Program-made: the position numbers and the translations under genes
The notes under the pieces: generated by a model
Told to the model about the DNA's origin: nothing
What the model saw: only the letters and a program-made list of their open reading frames with translations
Database searches by the model: none
From: Alphaproteobacteria bacterium
Lineage (GTDB): Bacteria; Pseudomonadota; Alphaproteobacteria; Rhodobacterales; Rhodobacteraceae
NCBI GenBank assembly: GCA_030427145.1
Contig: JAUHWT010000005.1
Location: 62,001 to 126,000 of the forward strand
Direction of reading: 5' to 3'
Length of the DNA stretch: 64,000 bases
Shown here: piece after piece, positions 18,043-27,754 of the stretch
Layout: the number at the start of each line of letters is the position of its first letter
How positions within the stretch are numbered: position 1 is the stretch's first letter

Positions 18043-18486
18043 ATGACTGTTCAGTCTACCAAAACCGAAGACATGGCACGGGGCCGCGCCGAACACTGGC
18101 TGGCTTCGGGCGGTTTGCGTCCCACGCGTCAGCGCATTGCGCTGGCCGAACTGCTGATCGGTGACGGAAACAACCGCCACGTGACCGCCGAAAGTCTGCA
18201 TGACGCGGCGGGTCTGCGTGATGTGTCCGTTTCGCTTGCCACCGTTTACAACACCCTGCGCGCGTTTTGCGATGCCGGGCTGATGAACGAGATCACGGTT
18301 GACGGGTCGCGGTCGTATTTCGACACGCGCGTTGACGATCATCCCCATTACTTCTGGGAGGATGAGAGCACGCTGACCGATGCGCCCAACCACGCGATAA
18401 AACTCGCCTCAAGCCCGGTTATTCCAGAAGGCGCGGAGCTGTCGCGAGTAGATGTGGTGATCCGGCTCAAGGGCCGTTCGGGGTAA
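18043..18486 (+). CDS. irr: Iron response regulator Irr (Fur family)
   Basis: A 147-residue Fur-superfamily DNA-binding protein. The winged helix spans about residues 20-85 (LRPTRQRIALAELL, then SLATVYNTLRAFCDAGL), and the dimerisation part carries the DDHPHYF motif. The HPH motif and the lack of Fur's Cys clusters point to Irr, which in alphaproteobacteria senses haem and represses iron-rich pathways when iron is short. The irr-fabA-fabB arrangement is common in Rhodobacterales. A TATAAG at 18008-18013 could be its -10 element, but no good -35 is seen. Confidence 0.92.
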   Translation: MTVQSTKTEDMARGRAEHWLASGGLRPTRQRIALAELLIGDGNNRHVTAESLHDAAGLRDVSVSLATVYNTLRAFCDAGLMNEITVDGSRSYFDTRVDDHPHYFWEDESTLTDAPNHAIKLASSPVIPEGAELSRVDVVIRLKGRSG

Positions 18487-18497
18487 ATCCGAAGGCT

Positions 18498-19025
18498 TCA
18501 GTCGATGATCTCGCCCGGGTCGATGCCCCAGAGCGCGTCGCGGCGGAGCCAGCCTTCCACGCCCTGTGCAGAGACCTCACACCAATTCGGGCCGCATTCG
18601 CGCAGCCGCAGGACCGCGCCCGGCTCGGCATTGGCCAGGATTTCCGCCCCGTCCTCCGGATCGTCCAGAACCGTCACGAGGCCGTCGCCCTGAACGAGGC
18701 CGGTGCGCACGTTCGACAGGAGAGATTTGTGCATCCAGCCGCCCTGCCCCTCGAAATCCTCGACGCGCCGCCAGTTGTCGTATTCGGCGGTGATGCGCAG
18801 GGGCAGACCCTGGCGGACATATTCCCAATCGATCTTTTGGTCCCGGCTCGGGCCACGGCGGGCGCGGGCGCGATCGCCGCGAATCGACACGTATCGGGGG
18901 AGCGGCAGCAGAGAATCCGGGCCAATCGTCGGCGCCTCCTGCGCCGGTGCGCGGAGCGGCGTGCCGATCGCACATGCAACCAGCACCAAAAAGGCGGGGA
19001 CTGCTCTGGTGACGCGGAACGTCAT
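18498..19025 (-). CDS. Exported SH3-domain protein
   Basis: A 175-residue secreted protein. A signal peptide (about residues 1-29, with an Ala-rich end) is followed by two bacterial SH3-like segments. The first, around 45-120, includes VSIRGDRARARRGPS and GGWMHKSLLS. The second, around 125-175, contains CGPNWCEVSAQGVEGWL. It probably acts at the cell wall, where such domains bind peptidoglycan or partners. ATG at 19025 is preferred over an upstream TTG (19043). It is divergent from the hydroxyacid dehydrogenase gene, a pairing often seen in alphaproteobacteria. Confidence 0.85.
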   Translation of the reverse strand: MTFRVTRAVPAFLVLVACAIGTPLRAPAQEAPTIGPDSLLPLPRYVSIRGDRARARRGPSRDQKIDWEYVRQGLPLRITAEYDNWRRVEDFEGQGGWMHKSLLSNVRTGLVQGDGLVTVLDDPEDGAEILANAEPGAVLRLRECGPNWCEVSAQGVEGWLRRDALWGIDPGEIID

Positions 19026-19138
19026 TTTTTTTACTGCTCTCAACCCGATGCCGGATAGTGTCTGGATTTCCCGGACCTGCCCATGCCATTAGTGATGAAG
19101 AGTAACCAAAATCCGAACACAGAGAAACAGGAATCATC

Positions 19139-20125
19139 ATGTCCACAAAGCCTGTGAGCGTTTTTGTAACGCGCCGCCTTCCCCAACCCGTGGAAGCAAG
19201 GATGCAGGAGCTGTTCGACGTGAAATTCAATCCGTCCGACAAACCGATGTCGGCATCGGATCTGGGGGCGGCGATGGCGCAGGCGGATGTTCTGGTGCCG
19301 ACCATTACGGACCGGATTACCGCGAACCAGCTGGCTCAGGCGGGACCGCAGCTGCGGCTGATTGCCAATTATGGCGCGGGTTTTGACCATATCGACGTGG
19401 CCAGCGCGCTGCAGCGCGGGATCATGGTGTCGAACACGCCAGGCGTTCTGACTGAGGACACGGCGGATATGGCGATGGCGCTGATCCTGGCGGTGCCGCG
19501 GCGCCTCGCTGAGGGTGAGCGGCTTCTGCACAGTGGCGAATGGAAGGGCTGGAGCCCGACGGCGCTGATGGGGCACCGGATCGCGGGCAAACGGCTTGGC
19601 ATTCTGGGCTTTGGCCGCATCGGCCGGGCGGTAGCGCGACGGGCGGCGGCGTTCGGGATGGAAATCCACTACCACAACCGCCGGCGCATCAATGAGGAGG
19701 TGGAACAGGACCTGGGCGCGACCTGGTGGGAAAGCCTCGACCAGATGCTGGCGCGGATTGATATTCTGTCGATCAACGTGCCGCATACGCCCTCGACCTT
19801 CCATCTGATGAACGCGCGGCGGCTGAAACTGATGAAGCCCAGCGCCTATATCGTAAACACGGCGCGCGGTGAGGTGATCGACGAGAATGCGCTCACGCGG
19901 ATGCTGCACGCGGGCGAACTCGCGGGTGCGGGGCTCGATGTGTATGAGCACGGGGCGGACATCAACCCGCGCCTGACCGAACTGCCCAACGTGATGCTGC
20001 TGCCGCATATGGGATCGGCCACGGAAGAGGGCCGGATCGAGATGGGTGAGAAGGTGATCATCAACATCAAGACCTTCGCGGATGGCCACCGGCCACCGGA
20101 TCAGGTCGTGCCGGCGATGCTTTGA
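19139..20125 (+). CDS. D-2-hydroxyacid dehydrogenase (glyoxylate/hydroxypyruvate reductase type)
   Basis: A 328-residue NAD(P)H-dependent dehydrogenase. The cofactor fold is LGILGFGRIGRAVARRA (from about 157). The catalytic set is Arg in NTARGEVID, Glu in GLDVYE and His in LLPHMGSAT. The sequence resembles the GyaR/glycerate dehydrogenase group, which interconverts glyoxylate and glycolate or hydroxypyruvate and D-glycerate. Exact substrate is not fixed. CAGGAAT precedes the ATG. Confidence 0.9.
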   Translation: MSTKPVSVFVTRRLPQPVEARMQELFDVKFNPSDKPMSASDLGAAMAQADVLVPTITDRITANQLAQAGPQLRLIANYGAGFDHIDVASALQRGIMVSNTPGVLTEDTADMAMALILAVPRRLAEGERLLHSGEWKGWSPTALMGHRIAGKRLGILGFGRIGRAVARRAAAFGMEIHYHNRRRINEEVEQDLGATWWESLDQMLARIDILSINVPHTPSTFHLMNARRLKLMKPSAYIVNTARGEVIDENALTRMLHAGELAGAGLDVYEHGADINPRLTELPNVMLLPHMGSATEEGRIEMGEKVIINIKTFADGHRPPDQVVPAML

Positions 20126-20294
20126 CACCGGGGTATCGCCACCCGACCAAAACCGTCGTGAAACTGCGAAAAAGAATCGGCTCGGGCGTGGTTTGCGCCT
20201 GTGGGCTGGCTGTGCGCGGCGCCGGGAATTGAGGTTAATACACTCAAATTGAACGAAACTTTCGACGCTGTTTACGAAAAGGAGTGATAAATCT

Positions 20295-20322
20295 TTGGCG
20301 TAGCGCCGGTCCATGCTAATTT
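20295..20322 (+). promoter_or_regulatory. Possible sigma-70 promoter of the protease gene
   Basis: TTGGCG (20295-20300), a 16-base spacer, then TAATTT (20317-20322), about 28 bases before the ATG. The match to consensus is only moderate. Confidence 0.4.
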
Positions 20323-20349
20323 TGCCCTGGGGTTGAATTGGGGACGTGA

Positions 20350-21780
20350 ATGCTTCGTTTTTTTATTGTTTTGATCGTCAGTCAGTTTTTTGCGGTTCAG
20401 GTGGCGTCCGCCGATGAGGCCGTGCTCTATGAGCCGTTCGAGGAGACGGAATTTCAGGCCCCGGAGAAACGGATTTTGCAGTTGGCCCTGGCCCTGTCCG
20501 GCGAACATGACGGGCGTGTGGACGGTGTCTGGGACGCGCGGAGCATGGCGGCTCTGGAAGACTACGTTCTGAACGAGTTTGAGGACACGCCCCAGAACCT
20601 TCACGTCGCAAATCTCGTCATTGCCTTTCTCGCGGATATGGAAGCCAATGGCTGGACCTGGCGCGAGTTCCCGGAGCTTGGCATGTCCATGGCGGTGCCG
20701 GAGGCGATTCTGGCTGAGCCGGAGCCGGAGAACCGCGGTCTGCGCTGGTGGAGCCGGACGGGCACGCTGACGCTGCTGACCAATTCGTTTGAGGCGGAAC
20801 TGGCACGGGCCTGGCATTCGGCGGCGGAGATGGCGAGTGTTGACCCTGACGTTCTGTCGATCGTGCGCGACGATCATCTGTTGGTGACAAGCGGGTATCT
20901 GGAGGACGGACGGTCGTTCTACACCCGCTCCGACCAGGTCGACGGCCACTGGTCCACGGTCTATCTCGCCAGCGGGCCGGACCAGGCCAACATGCTCAAC
21001 CTGATCCGCACCAGCATCAGCGCGCGTGATCCGCAATACTGGGAACTGCCGCGCGGCGGGCATCTGGAATATATCGTGCGGGAGACGCTGGAAGCGTTCG
21101 ACGGCACGGATGAGGGCGAAGGATTTGAACTGGGCATTCCCGGCACGGGCTTCCTGCCCGCGGAGCCCGGCACGGACGCGAGCGGTACGGCGTTCTACGT
21201 CAATGACAGCATTCTGGTGACGGCGCAGCATGTGATCGAGGGTTGCGGGCGGATCAGCCTTGGGGATGGCACGCCGCTGACCCTGCTGGCCCATGACAAG
21301 AAACTCGATGTGGCGGCGCTGGCCAGTCCGGTGCGGGCGGATACGTGGCTGTCCCTGACCGACAAGGAGCACACGCGCCTGGGACAGAAGCTGCACGCGG
21401 CCGGGTTTCCCTATTACAACATCGCGGGCACGTCGCTGCACCTGACCGGTGGCAACGTCAGTTCGCTGGCGGATGTGAATGACGACCGGCGTTTCTTCAG
21501 CTTCTCCGCCCCCGTTCAGCCTGGCAACAGCGGCGGGCCATTGATCGACAATAACGGCGAGGTTATGGGCATTGTGGTCTCCCGCCTGTCGGAGCGGTAC
21601 ATCGCAGAGGCCACGGGCACCCTGCCCCAGAACATCAACTATGCGCTGAACCGTGAGGAGCTTCTGGCCTTCCTGACCGGCCACGACCTGCATCCGCAGC
21701 AGGGCCTGCCGGAATTCAGCATGGACGACGGCGCGCCCGAAGGCTTTGAAAAAGCAATCGTCCCGGTGCTGTGTTACTGA
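20350..21780 (+). CDS. Exported trypsin-like serine protease with peptidoglycan-binding-like N-terminus
   Basis: A 476-residue protein with a signal peptide (1-21, ending VASA). Residues 38-75 resemble a peptidoglycan-binding repeat (LQLALALSGEHDGRVDGVWD). A middle region lacks a clear match, and a trypsin-type domain fills roughly residues 275-450. The triad is His in VTAQHVIEG near 293, Asp in KKLDVAAL near 320 and Ser in QPGNSGGPL near 394. No PDZ domain is seen, unlike DegP. It probably acts in the periplasm near the wall; its target is unknown. Confidence 0.87.
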   Translation: MLRFFIVLIVSQFFAVQVASADEAVLYEPFEETEFQAPEKRILQLALALSGEHDGRVDGVWDARSMAALEDYVLNEFEDTPQNLHVANLVIAFLADMEANGWTWREFPELGMSMAVPEAILAEPEPENRGLRWWSRTGTLTLLTNSFEAELARAWHSAAEMASVDPDVLSIVRDDHLLVTSGYLEDGRSFYTRSDQVDGHWSTVYLASGPDQANMLNLIRTSISARDPQYWELPRGGHLEYIVRETLEAFDGTDEGEGFELGIPGTGFLPAEPGTDASGTAFYVNDSILVTAQHVIEGCGRISLGDGTPLTLLAHDKKLDVAALASPVRADTWLSLTDKEHTRLGQKLHAAGFPYYNIAGTSLHLTGGNVSSLADVNDDRRFFSFSAPVQPGNSGGPLIDNNGEVMGIVVSRLSERYIAEATGTLPQNINYALNREELLAFLTGHDLHPQQGLPEFSMDDGAPEGFEKAIVPVLCY

Positions 21781-21850
21781 GGCGGTGACGGTTCAGACCG
21801 GGCTACGCGAGACGGCGGGTAAACCCCCAACTGATCCAACGGTTATGCCA

Positions 21851-22624
21851 TCACGCCACCGAGCGGGCCTGGTCCTTTGCGCGGTGGCGGGCGGAGACGG
21901 CGGCGCCGAGGGCCTGGAAGAGCGGGCGGGACACGGGGTCTTCCGCAGCTTTCCATTCCGGGTGCCACTGAACGGCCACGGCGAAACCGGGGGCGTCCCT
22001 GATGACGATGGCCTCGGGCGTGCCATCGGGGGCGTGGCCCTCGATCACGACGCGGGGGCCGGCATCCTCGATGCCCTGGCCGTGCAGGGAGTTCACCATG
22101 ATCTCGGTCGATCCGAACAGGTCATGGAACCAGCCGCCCTCGGTCAGGGTGATGGTGTGGCGCAGCTCGAATTTTTCCTCAAGCGTACCATCGGGAGGCA
22201 TCCGGTGGTTGAGACGGCCTGGAATCTCGCGGATCTCCGGATGGAGCGTGCCGCCGAAAGCCACGTTGAATTCCTGAAACCCCCGGCAGATCCCGAAAAC
22301 CGGCACGCCGCGCGCGACACATTCGCGAATGAGCGGCAGGGTCACGGCATCGCGGTCGGGATCGAATGTGCCGTGCTTTTCGGTCGGTTTGTGGCCGTAA
22401 TGGTCAGGATGCACGTTGGGCCGCCCGCCGGTGAACACAAACCCGTCGCAGGCCGACGTGAGATCGGAGATCGCACCAACCGAGGGGAGCGCCGGGACCA
22501 TGAGCGGGATGGCTCCGGTGAGATCGGCCACCGCCTCGATGTTGGAAAGTCCCACGGCCTGCACGGGATATTCGTTGTTAATCAGACCGGCGTTTCCGAT
22601 GATACCTATTACAGGGCGCGACAT
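21851..22624 (-). CDS. Class I glutamine amidotransferase-like hydrolase (PuuD type)
   Basis: A 257-residue peptidase C26 family protein. Nucleophile Cys113 lies in FGICRGFQEFNV and the His-Glu pair in VQWHPEW. The family includes gamma-glutamyl-GABA hydrolase PuuD, which releases GABA from glutamylated putrescine products, and some glutamyl-anilide hydrolases. No other puu gene is next to it, so the substrate is open. ATG at 22624 is preferred over TTG at 22630. Divergent from pepN. Confidence 0.87.
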   Translation of the reverse strand: MSRPVIGIIGNAGLINNEYPVQAVGLSNIEAVADLTGAIPLMVPALPSVGAISDLTSACDGFVFTGGRPNVHPDHYGHKPTEKHGTFDPDRDAVTLPLIRECVARGVPVFGICRGFQEFNVAFGGTLHPEIREIPGRLNHRMPPDGTLEEKFELRHTITLTEGGWFHDLFGSTEIMVNSLHGQGIEDAGPRVVIEGHAPDGTPEAIVIRDAPGFAVAVQWHPEWKAAEDPVSRPLFQALGAAVSARHRAKDQARSVA

Positions 22625-22750
22625 GAACAATATATCGTTGTGATGGACTGGCCTTAAAGATAGGCCTGATCATGGGTACAGTCGAGAGGCTAACAGGTAT
22701 TTAATGGCTCTGCCCGCCGCAGGAGCCGGATAAAACGGGGTAATTTCACA

Positions 22751-25336
22751 ATGAGAACCGACCAGCGCGACCCTGAAATCAGGCTGTCCGACTACCGCGT
22801 GCCGGATTACCTGGTGCGGCAGGTTGATCTGACGTTCCGGCTGGCCCCGAAGACGACGGAGGTGGTCTCACGGATCACCTTTTATCCCAATCCGGCCCGC
22901 GCGGAGGGACCGGCGGACCTGGTTCTGAACGGCAACGGGCTGGAGATTGAGGCCGTTGCGATCAACGGCAGCCCCCTGCCCCGTGAGGCCCTGAGCACCG
23001 GGGATGAGAAGTTGACGGTGGCGTCGGCCCATGTGCCGCAGGAGGAGTTTGTCTGGGAGGCCACGAACACGGTCGCGCCCATCGACAACACCAGCCTCGA
23101 CGGGCTTTACATGTCCAATGGCATGTACTGCACCCAGTGCGAGGCGCAGGGTTTCCGCAAGATTACCTGGTTCCCGGACCGCCCGGACGTGATGGCGACC
23201 TATAAGGTGCGCATCGAGGGCGACGCGCCGGTGCTGCTGTCAAACGGCAATCTGGTGGGCCAGGGCGACGGCTGGGCCGAGTGGGAGGACCCGCACCCGA
23301 AGCCAAGTTACCTGTTTGCGCTCGTTGCAGGTGAGCTTGAAGCGTTTGAGGACCGGTTCACGACCATGTCGGGGCGCGATGTTCTGTTGCAGATCTGGGT
23401 GCGGCCTGGCGATCTGGAGCGGTGTGAATACGCGATGGATGCGCTGAAACGGTCCATGCGCTGGGATGAGGAAGTGTATGGCCGCGAATACGATCTCGAC
23501 CGGTTCATGGTCGTGGCCGTGGATGATTTCAACATGGGCGCGATGGAGAACAAGGGGCTGAACATCTTCAATTCCAAGTATGTTCTCGCCTCGCCCGAAA
23601 CCGCGACGGATACCGATTACGCCAATATCGAGGCGATCATCGCGCATGAGTATTTCCACAACTGGACCGGGAACCGGATCACCTGCCGCGACTGGTTCCA
23701 GCTCTGTCTGAAGGAGGGGCTGACGGTCTACCGCGATCAGCAGTTCTCCGGCGACATGCGCTCCCATGGGGTGAAGCGGATAGAGGATGTCATCCGTCTG
23801 CGCTCGCAGCAGTTCAGCGAGGATGCCGGGCCACTGGCGCATCCGGTGCGGCCGGAGAAGTATATCGAGATCAACAACTTCTATACCGCCACGGTCTACG
23901 AGAAAGGCGCGGAGATCATCGGGAAGCTGCGTGGTCTGGTGGGTGAGGAGACCTGGAAGACGGCGCTGGATCTCTATTTCGAACGCCATGACGGTGAGGC
24001 CTGCACCATTGAGGACTGGCTGAAGGTGTTTGAGGATGCCTCGGGTCGGGATCTGTCGCATTTCGGCAAATGGTATTCCCAGGCCGGAACGCCGCGCGTG
24101 CGGGTTGTGGAGGACTATGAGGACGGCACGTATCGCCTGACGCTGTCCCAGGAAACGCGGCCTACGCCGGGTCAGCCGAACAAGGAACCGCTGGTCATTC
24201 CGGTGGCCTATGGCCTCATTGGGCATGATGGCGCGGATATGGAATCCGGGGTTATGGAACTCTCCAGCGCGGAAGAGACGTTTGAATGGACCTTGCCGGA
24301 AAAGCCGCGCGCGTCGCTGATGCGCGGATTTTCGGCGCCGGTGATCCTGGAACAGGGGCTGAGCGCGGCGGAGCGGTCGTTCCATCTGGCCCATGACGTG
24401 GACCCGTTCAACCGCTGGGAGGCGGGACACGCGCACGCGCTCGACCTGCTTGGCCGGATGTCGCAGGACGCGGGTGTGGAGCCGGAAGCGGAGTATTTGG
24501 AGGCTTTGTGCGTCGTGGCGGACGACCCGCAGCCCGATCCGGCCTTCCGGGCTTTGGCGCTTGGGCTGCCGACGGTGCAGAACGTCATTTCCGACATGGC
24601 CGCGAATGAAATGGTCCCGGACCCGCTGGCCATCCATGAGGCACGGACGCGGCTGAAACAGACCATTGCGGAGACTCTGAGGGACCGTCCCGAGCGGATG
24701 TATGCGGAGAACGCGGTGGCGGGACCCTATACGCCGGATGCGGCGGCGGCGGGACACCGGGCCTTGCGGGCGCGGTGTCTGGATTTCATGACGGCGCTCG
24801 ATCCGGAGGCTAAAGCGGCTGCGACACAGTTTGATGCGGCGGACAACATGACCGAGCGGGTTGGTGCGCTGACGCAGCTTGTGGCCGCAGGGCGCGCTGA
24901 GGATGCGCTGGCAAGGTTTTACGAGGACTGGCGGCAGGACCGGCTGGTGATGGACAAGTGGTTTGCGGTGCAGGCCACGGCCACGCCGCCCGAGGCGGCG
25001 GTTGCCACGGTTGAAAGTCTGACCGGCCATCCGGATTTCGACTGGAAGAACCCCAACCGGCTGCGCTCGCTTATCGCGTCTTTTGCCGGCGGGAATGCGG
25101 CGGGCTTCCACCGGCCGGACGGGTCCGGCTACCGGTTGCTGATGGACTGGCTGATCCGGCTTGATCCGGTCAATCCGCAGACGACCGCGCGGCTGACGTC
25201 GCTGGTGGGCAACTGGAAGATCTTTGACGGGCAGCGCCAGGCCCTGATCCGGACGGAACTGGAGCGGCTGGCCGCGCTTGACGGGCTCTCAAAGGACACG
25301 GCGGAAATGGTCGGGCGGCTGCTGGCCGAGGACTGA
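22751..25336 (+). CDS. pepN: Aminopeptidase N (M1 family)
   Basis: An 861-residue zinc aminopeptidase that trims peptides from the N-terminus in the cytosol. The GAMEN motif (MGAMENKGLN) precedes the zinc site HEYFHNWTGNR, with His299 first, and the third ligand Glu follows 19 residues later in LKEGLTVYRDQQF. Length and the C-terminal DUF3458-type helical repeats fit the E. coli PepN type. GGGGT lies ahead of the ATG. It ends 10 bases from the convergent M48 gene. Confidence 0.96.
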   Translation: MRTDQRDPEIRLSDYRVPDYLVRQVDLTFRLAPKTTEVVSRITFYPNPARAEGPADLVLNGNGLEIEAVAINGSPLPREALSTGDEKLTVASAHVPQEEFVWEATNTVAPIDNTSLDGLYMSNGMYCTQCEAQGFRKITWFPDRPDVMATYKVRIEGDAPVLLSNGNLVGQGDGWAEWEDPHPKPSYLFALVAGELEAFEDRFTTMSGRDVLLQIWVRPGDLERCEYAMDALKRSMRWDEEVYGREYDLDRFMVVAVDDFNMGAMENKGLNIFNSKYVLASPETATDTDYANIEAIIAHEYFHNWTGNRITCRDWFQLCLKEGLTVYRDQQFSGDMRSHGVKRIEDVIRLRSQQFSEDAGPLAHPVRPEKYIEINNFYTATVYEKGAEIIGKLRGLVGEETWKTALDLYFERHDGEACTIEDWLKVFEDASGRDLSHFGKWYSQAGTPRVRVVEDYEDGTYRLTLSQETRPTPGQPNKEPLVIPVAYGLIGHDGADMESGVMELSSAEETFEWTLPEKPRASLMRGFSAPVILEQGLSAAERSFHLAHDVDPFNRWEAGHAHALDLLGRMSQDAGVEPEAEYLEALCVVADDPQPDPAFRALALGLPTVQNVISDMAANEMVPDPLAIHEARTRLKQTIAETLRDRPERMYAENAVAGPYTPDAAAAGHRALRARCLDFMTALDPEAKAAATQFDAADNMTERVGALTQLVAAGRAEDALARFYEDWRQDRLVMDKWFAVQATATPPEAAVATVESLTGHPDFDWKNPNRLRSLIASFAGGNAAGFHRPDGSGYRLLMDWLIRLDPVNPQTTARLTSLVGNWKIFDGQRQALIRTELERLAALDGLSKDTAEMVGRLLAED

Positions 25337-25345
25337 CGGCAGGGC

Positions 25346-26416
25346 TTACCGCAGGTCGTCGATCTGCCGCTCGATGGCCTCCACACGCTCGGCGCTGTTT
25401 GGATGGGTGCTGAGCCAGTCGGGCGGGGCGCCGCCCGGGACCGACAGCCGATCGAGGAACGTGGCGAGCCCGGCTGGATCATATCCCGCGTCCTGGGCCA
25501 GATTCACTCCGAAACGGTCGGCGGCCAGTTCGGCCTCGCGGGAATTGGCGAGTGAGAGGACGAGGTTGCCTTCCAGCAGGATGTCCTCGATGACCGGGCC
25601 GGTGTCGCCGGCGAGAAAGGCCACGAGGACGAAGATGCCGAGGGAGCGGTATACACTGCGCAGGCCGTGCTGCTCCACCACATGGCCAATTTCATGGGCC
25701 AGAACCCCGGCGAGGATGTCCCGCTGGCCGAAGCGCCGGACGAAGTCATCGGTGATGATGACCGTGCCGCCGGGCAGCGCGAAGGCGTTCGCGCCGATCG
25801 CTGGCATGTCGCGAAACTCAAGACTGTAACCGGTGGCCGCGCGGTCCTCTTCGGGGAGGGCGTCGACCAGGGTGGTGAAAATACGGTCGACCTTCTCCTG
25901 TTCAAGGCGTGGAAGCTCAGTGGGTTCGGCCATGACATAGTCGACGGAGGTCACGATGCCCCGGTCCATTTCCTCGACCAGCGCGGCGGGTGTCAGCCAG
26001 ACCGCCAGTGCCACGAGAATGTCGAGACCGTAGCGGTAAAGCAGCCAGGCCGAGACGAGCACGGCCCCCACGATCACGGCCAGGTGCGGACCCCAGCTCT
26101 CCATGCGCTCCTGCAACACCGCCCCGGCATGGGTGGCAAGCTGGCTGATCGCGTGGCTGTCGGTGGTATCGAAAACTGTGCCATCAGGGAAGGAGACGCG
26201 GCGGGAGACCGGGTTGGTGGGGGGATCGACCTTCACTGCGGGCAGTGGCGCGCTGGTGATGATGGCACCGGAGGAATCGAGCACCTCAAGGGTTGTCGCT
26301 TCGGGTGCAGGGTGATTGCGGATCACAAGGCTGGCGTTCTCATGCGGCCGCGACTTCCCGGCCTCGAACGCGCGGCCCGTCGCAAGTTTTGTGGGTTTGG
26401 GGGTGTCGGCAGTCAC
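25346..26416 (-). CDS. Membrane-bound M48 family zinc metalloprotease
   Basis: A 356-residue protein. A soluble beta-rich N-terminus (to about residue 100) is followed by a membrane region (about 110-150, with LAVIVGAVLVSAWLLYRYG). The M48 peptidase domain holds the zinc site HEIGHVVEQHG near residue 225 and the distal ligand in NSREAELAADRFG. Such proteases (HtpX/BepA/LoiP relatives) degrade misfolded envelope proteins. The GTG at 26416, 11 bases after the DUF898 stop with AGGG upstream, fits better than the far upstream frame that would overlap that gene. Co-transcribed with it. Confidence 0.87.
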   Translation of the reverse strand: MTADTPKPTKLATGRAFEAGKSRPHENASLVIRNHPAPEATTLEVLDSSGAIITSAPLPAVKVDPPTNPVSRRVSFPDGTVFDTTDSHAISQLATHAGAVLQERMESWGPHLAVIVGAVLVSAWLLYRYGLDILVALAVWLTPAALVEEMDRGIVTSVDYVMAEPTELPRLEQEKVDRIFTTLVDALPEEDRAATGYSLEFRDMPAIGANAFALPGGTVIITDDFVRRFGQRDILAGVLAHEIGHVVEQHGLRSVYRSLGIFVLVAFLAGDTGPVIEDILLEGNLVLSLANSREAELAADRFGVNLAQDAGYDPAGLATFLDRLSVPGGAPPDWLSTHPNSAERVEAIERQIDDLR

Positions 26417-26426
26417 TCGTCCGACC

Positions 26427-27518
26427 CTAGAACGCGACACCCAGATCCACGCCCTCAAGGTCGGTGAAGGCGTCACCAACCGCGGAGTTTGCGGCCTGCT
26501 GCGTTCCGACAAACTCGTCCACGGAGCCTTTGGGGACGGCATATGTATGGTCGGCGAGGTAGCGGGCCATCCGGATCTGGGCCCAGGGGATCATCAGACC
26601 GAGGGTACAGACAATTGCGACCACGTTGCTCATGACGATCCAGATGACCTCACGGGCGCGGATGTCGGAACGGAACCGGTGTTTGCCGTCCAGTTCCGCC
26701 GCATTCAGCACCGCATTGCGCACCATGACGCTGTAGACGGTGAAAGCCGGAAATATGATGAGAAAGAAGAAACCGTAAACCGTCAGGACCTCAAGTACCT
26801 CGCGCCAGGCGGAGGGCACGGCCAGGTCGGGACTGGGCGTCGCCAGGTTGCTGTCCAGCTCGCTCACCACAATGACGCCTGCGGCGCCGAGCAGGACAAT
26901 GGCGGAAATGGCGGCCGCAACCCAGAGGATGGCCTTCAGCAGCGCCACGTAGAACGGCTTTACGCCACTTTCCATTGAAAATTCGGCGGTCCCGAGCCTG
27001 TGGTTTTCGGTGATGAATTCCTGCTTGGCCTGGGTCACGAAGGGATAGGTCGTAAACAACGTGAGCGCGGACAGAAGCGGGTACATGATGAATACCAGGA
27101 AGGCTGACCAGGTCCGGCCGGCAAAGTCGAACCGCACGTTGGACCAGCTCGACATGCGGGCATTGAACGCCAGTGACCGCGTGATCAGCCATGGGATGGC
27201 AAAGACCAGCACGCCCGCCAGCAGCAGGGCCAGGGCGGGAATCGCCGACAGGAACGAATAGAGGATGAACCCCACAACCACGATGATGCGACCGATCAGA
27301 ATCTGTTTGCCCGTGGCATGGTAGTCAAAATTCCGGTCGACGACCCAGGTGTTCTGGTAAAAATACCGCTTTCGGCGGACCTTCGCCCATGCCGAATAGA
27401 TCCCCAGCGTCACAATACTGAGCAGAAGATTCACAATCCAGATGCCGAACCACTCGCGCGCGGTTCCAGTAAACCTGAAGTCTTTCAGCCCGGTGTCACC
27501 CTGGGTGTCATTTTCCAT
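26427..27518 (-). CDS. DUF898 (YjgN-like) inner membrane protein
   Basis: A 363-residue polytopic protein of the DUF898/YjgN family. After a short charged N-terminus with FRFTGTAREWFGIW, several hydrophobic segments follow (about 30-50, 80-125, 145-165, 205-235, 265-290, 315-340). The repeated RYLADHTYAVPKG-like end is typical. Molecular function is unknown. In many bacteria it sits next to an M48 protease gene, as here, which suggests a shared envelope role. ATG at 27518 is chosen over TTG 27530. Confidence 0.87.
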   Translation of the reverse strand: MENDTQGDTGLKDFRFTGTAREWFGIWIVNLLLSIVTLGIYSAWAKVRRKRYFYQNTWVVDRNFDYHATGKQILIGRIIVVVGFILYSFLSAIPALALLLAGVLVFAIPWLITRSLAFNARMSSWSNVRFDFAGRTWSAFLVFIMYPLLSALTLFTTYPFVTQAKQEFITENHRLGTAEFSMESGVKPFYVALLKAILWVAAAISAIVLLGAAGVIVVSELDSNLATPSPDLAVPSAWREVLEVLTVYGFFFLIIFPAFTVYSVMVRNAVLNAAELDGKHRFRSDIRAREVIWIVMSNVVAIVCTLGLMIPWAQIRMARYLADHTYAVPKGSVDEFVGTQQAANSAVGDAFTDLEGVDLGVAF

Positions 27519-27754
27519 AATCCGTTCCAAATCAAAGACATTAAATAATGGAGCATCCTATCGGTAAACGTGCAAAAGACCAGTCCTTCGAGGTCACTTT
27601 GATTAATCGCATTTTTTATGGAACAATTCGGCGGGCCGTGCGTTTAGCCGGTCATGTCTGATTTTACATTTGAGATTCGGGGTGTGAAATGTCAGTCGTC
27701 AAACCTTCACAAACCTGACAGAATTCGGTCAGAAACGAAATCTAGCAACGCGCC

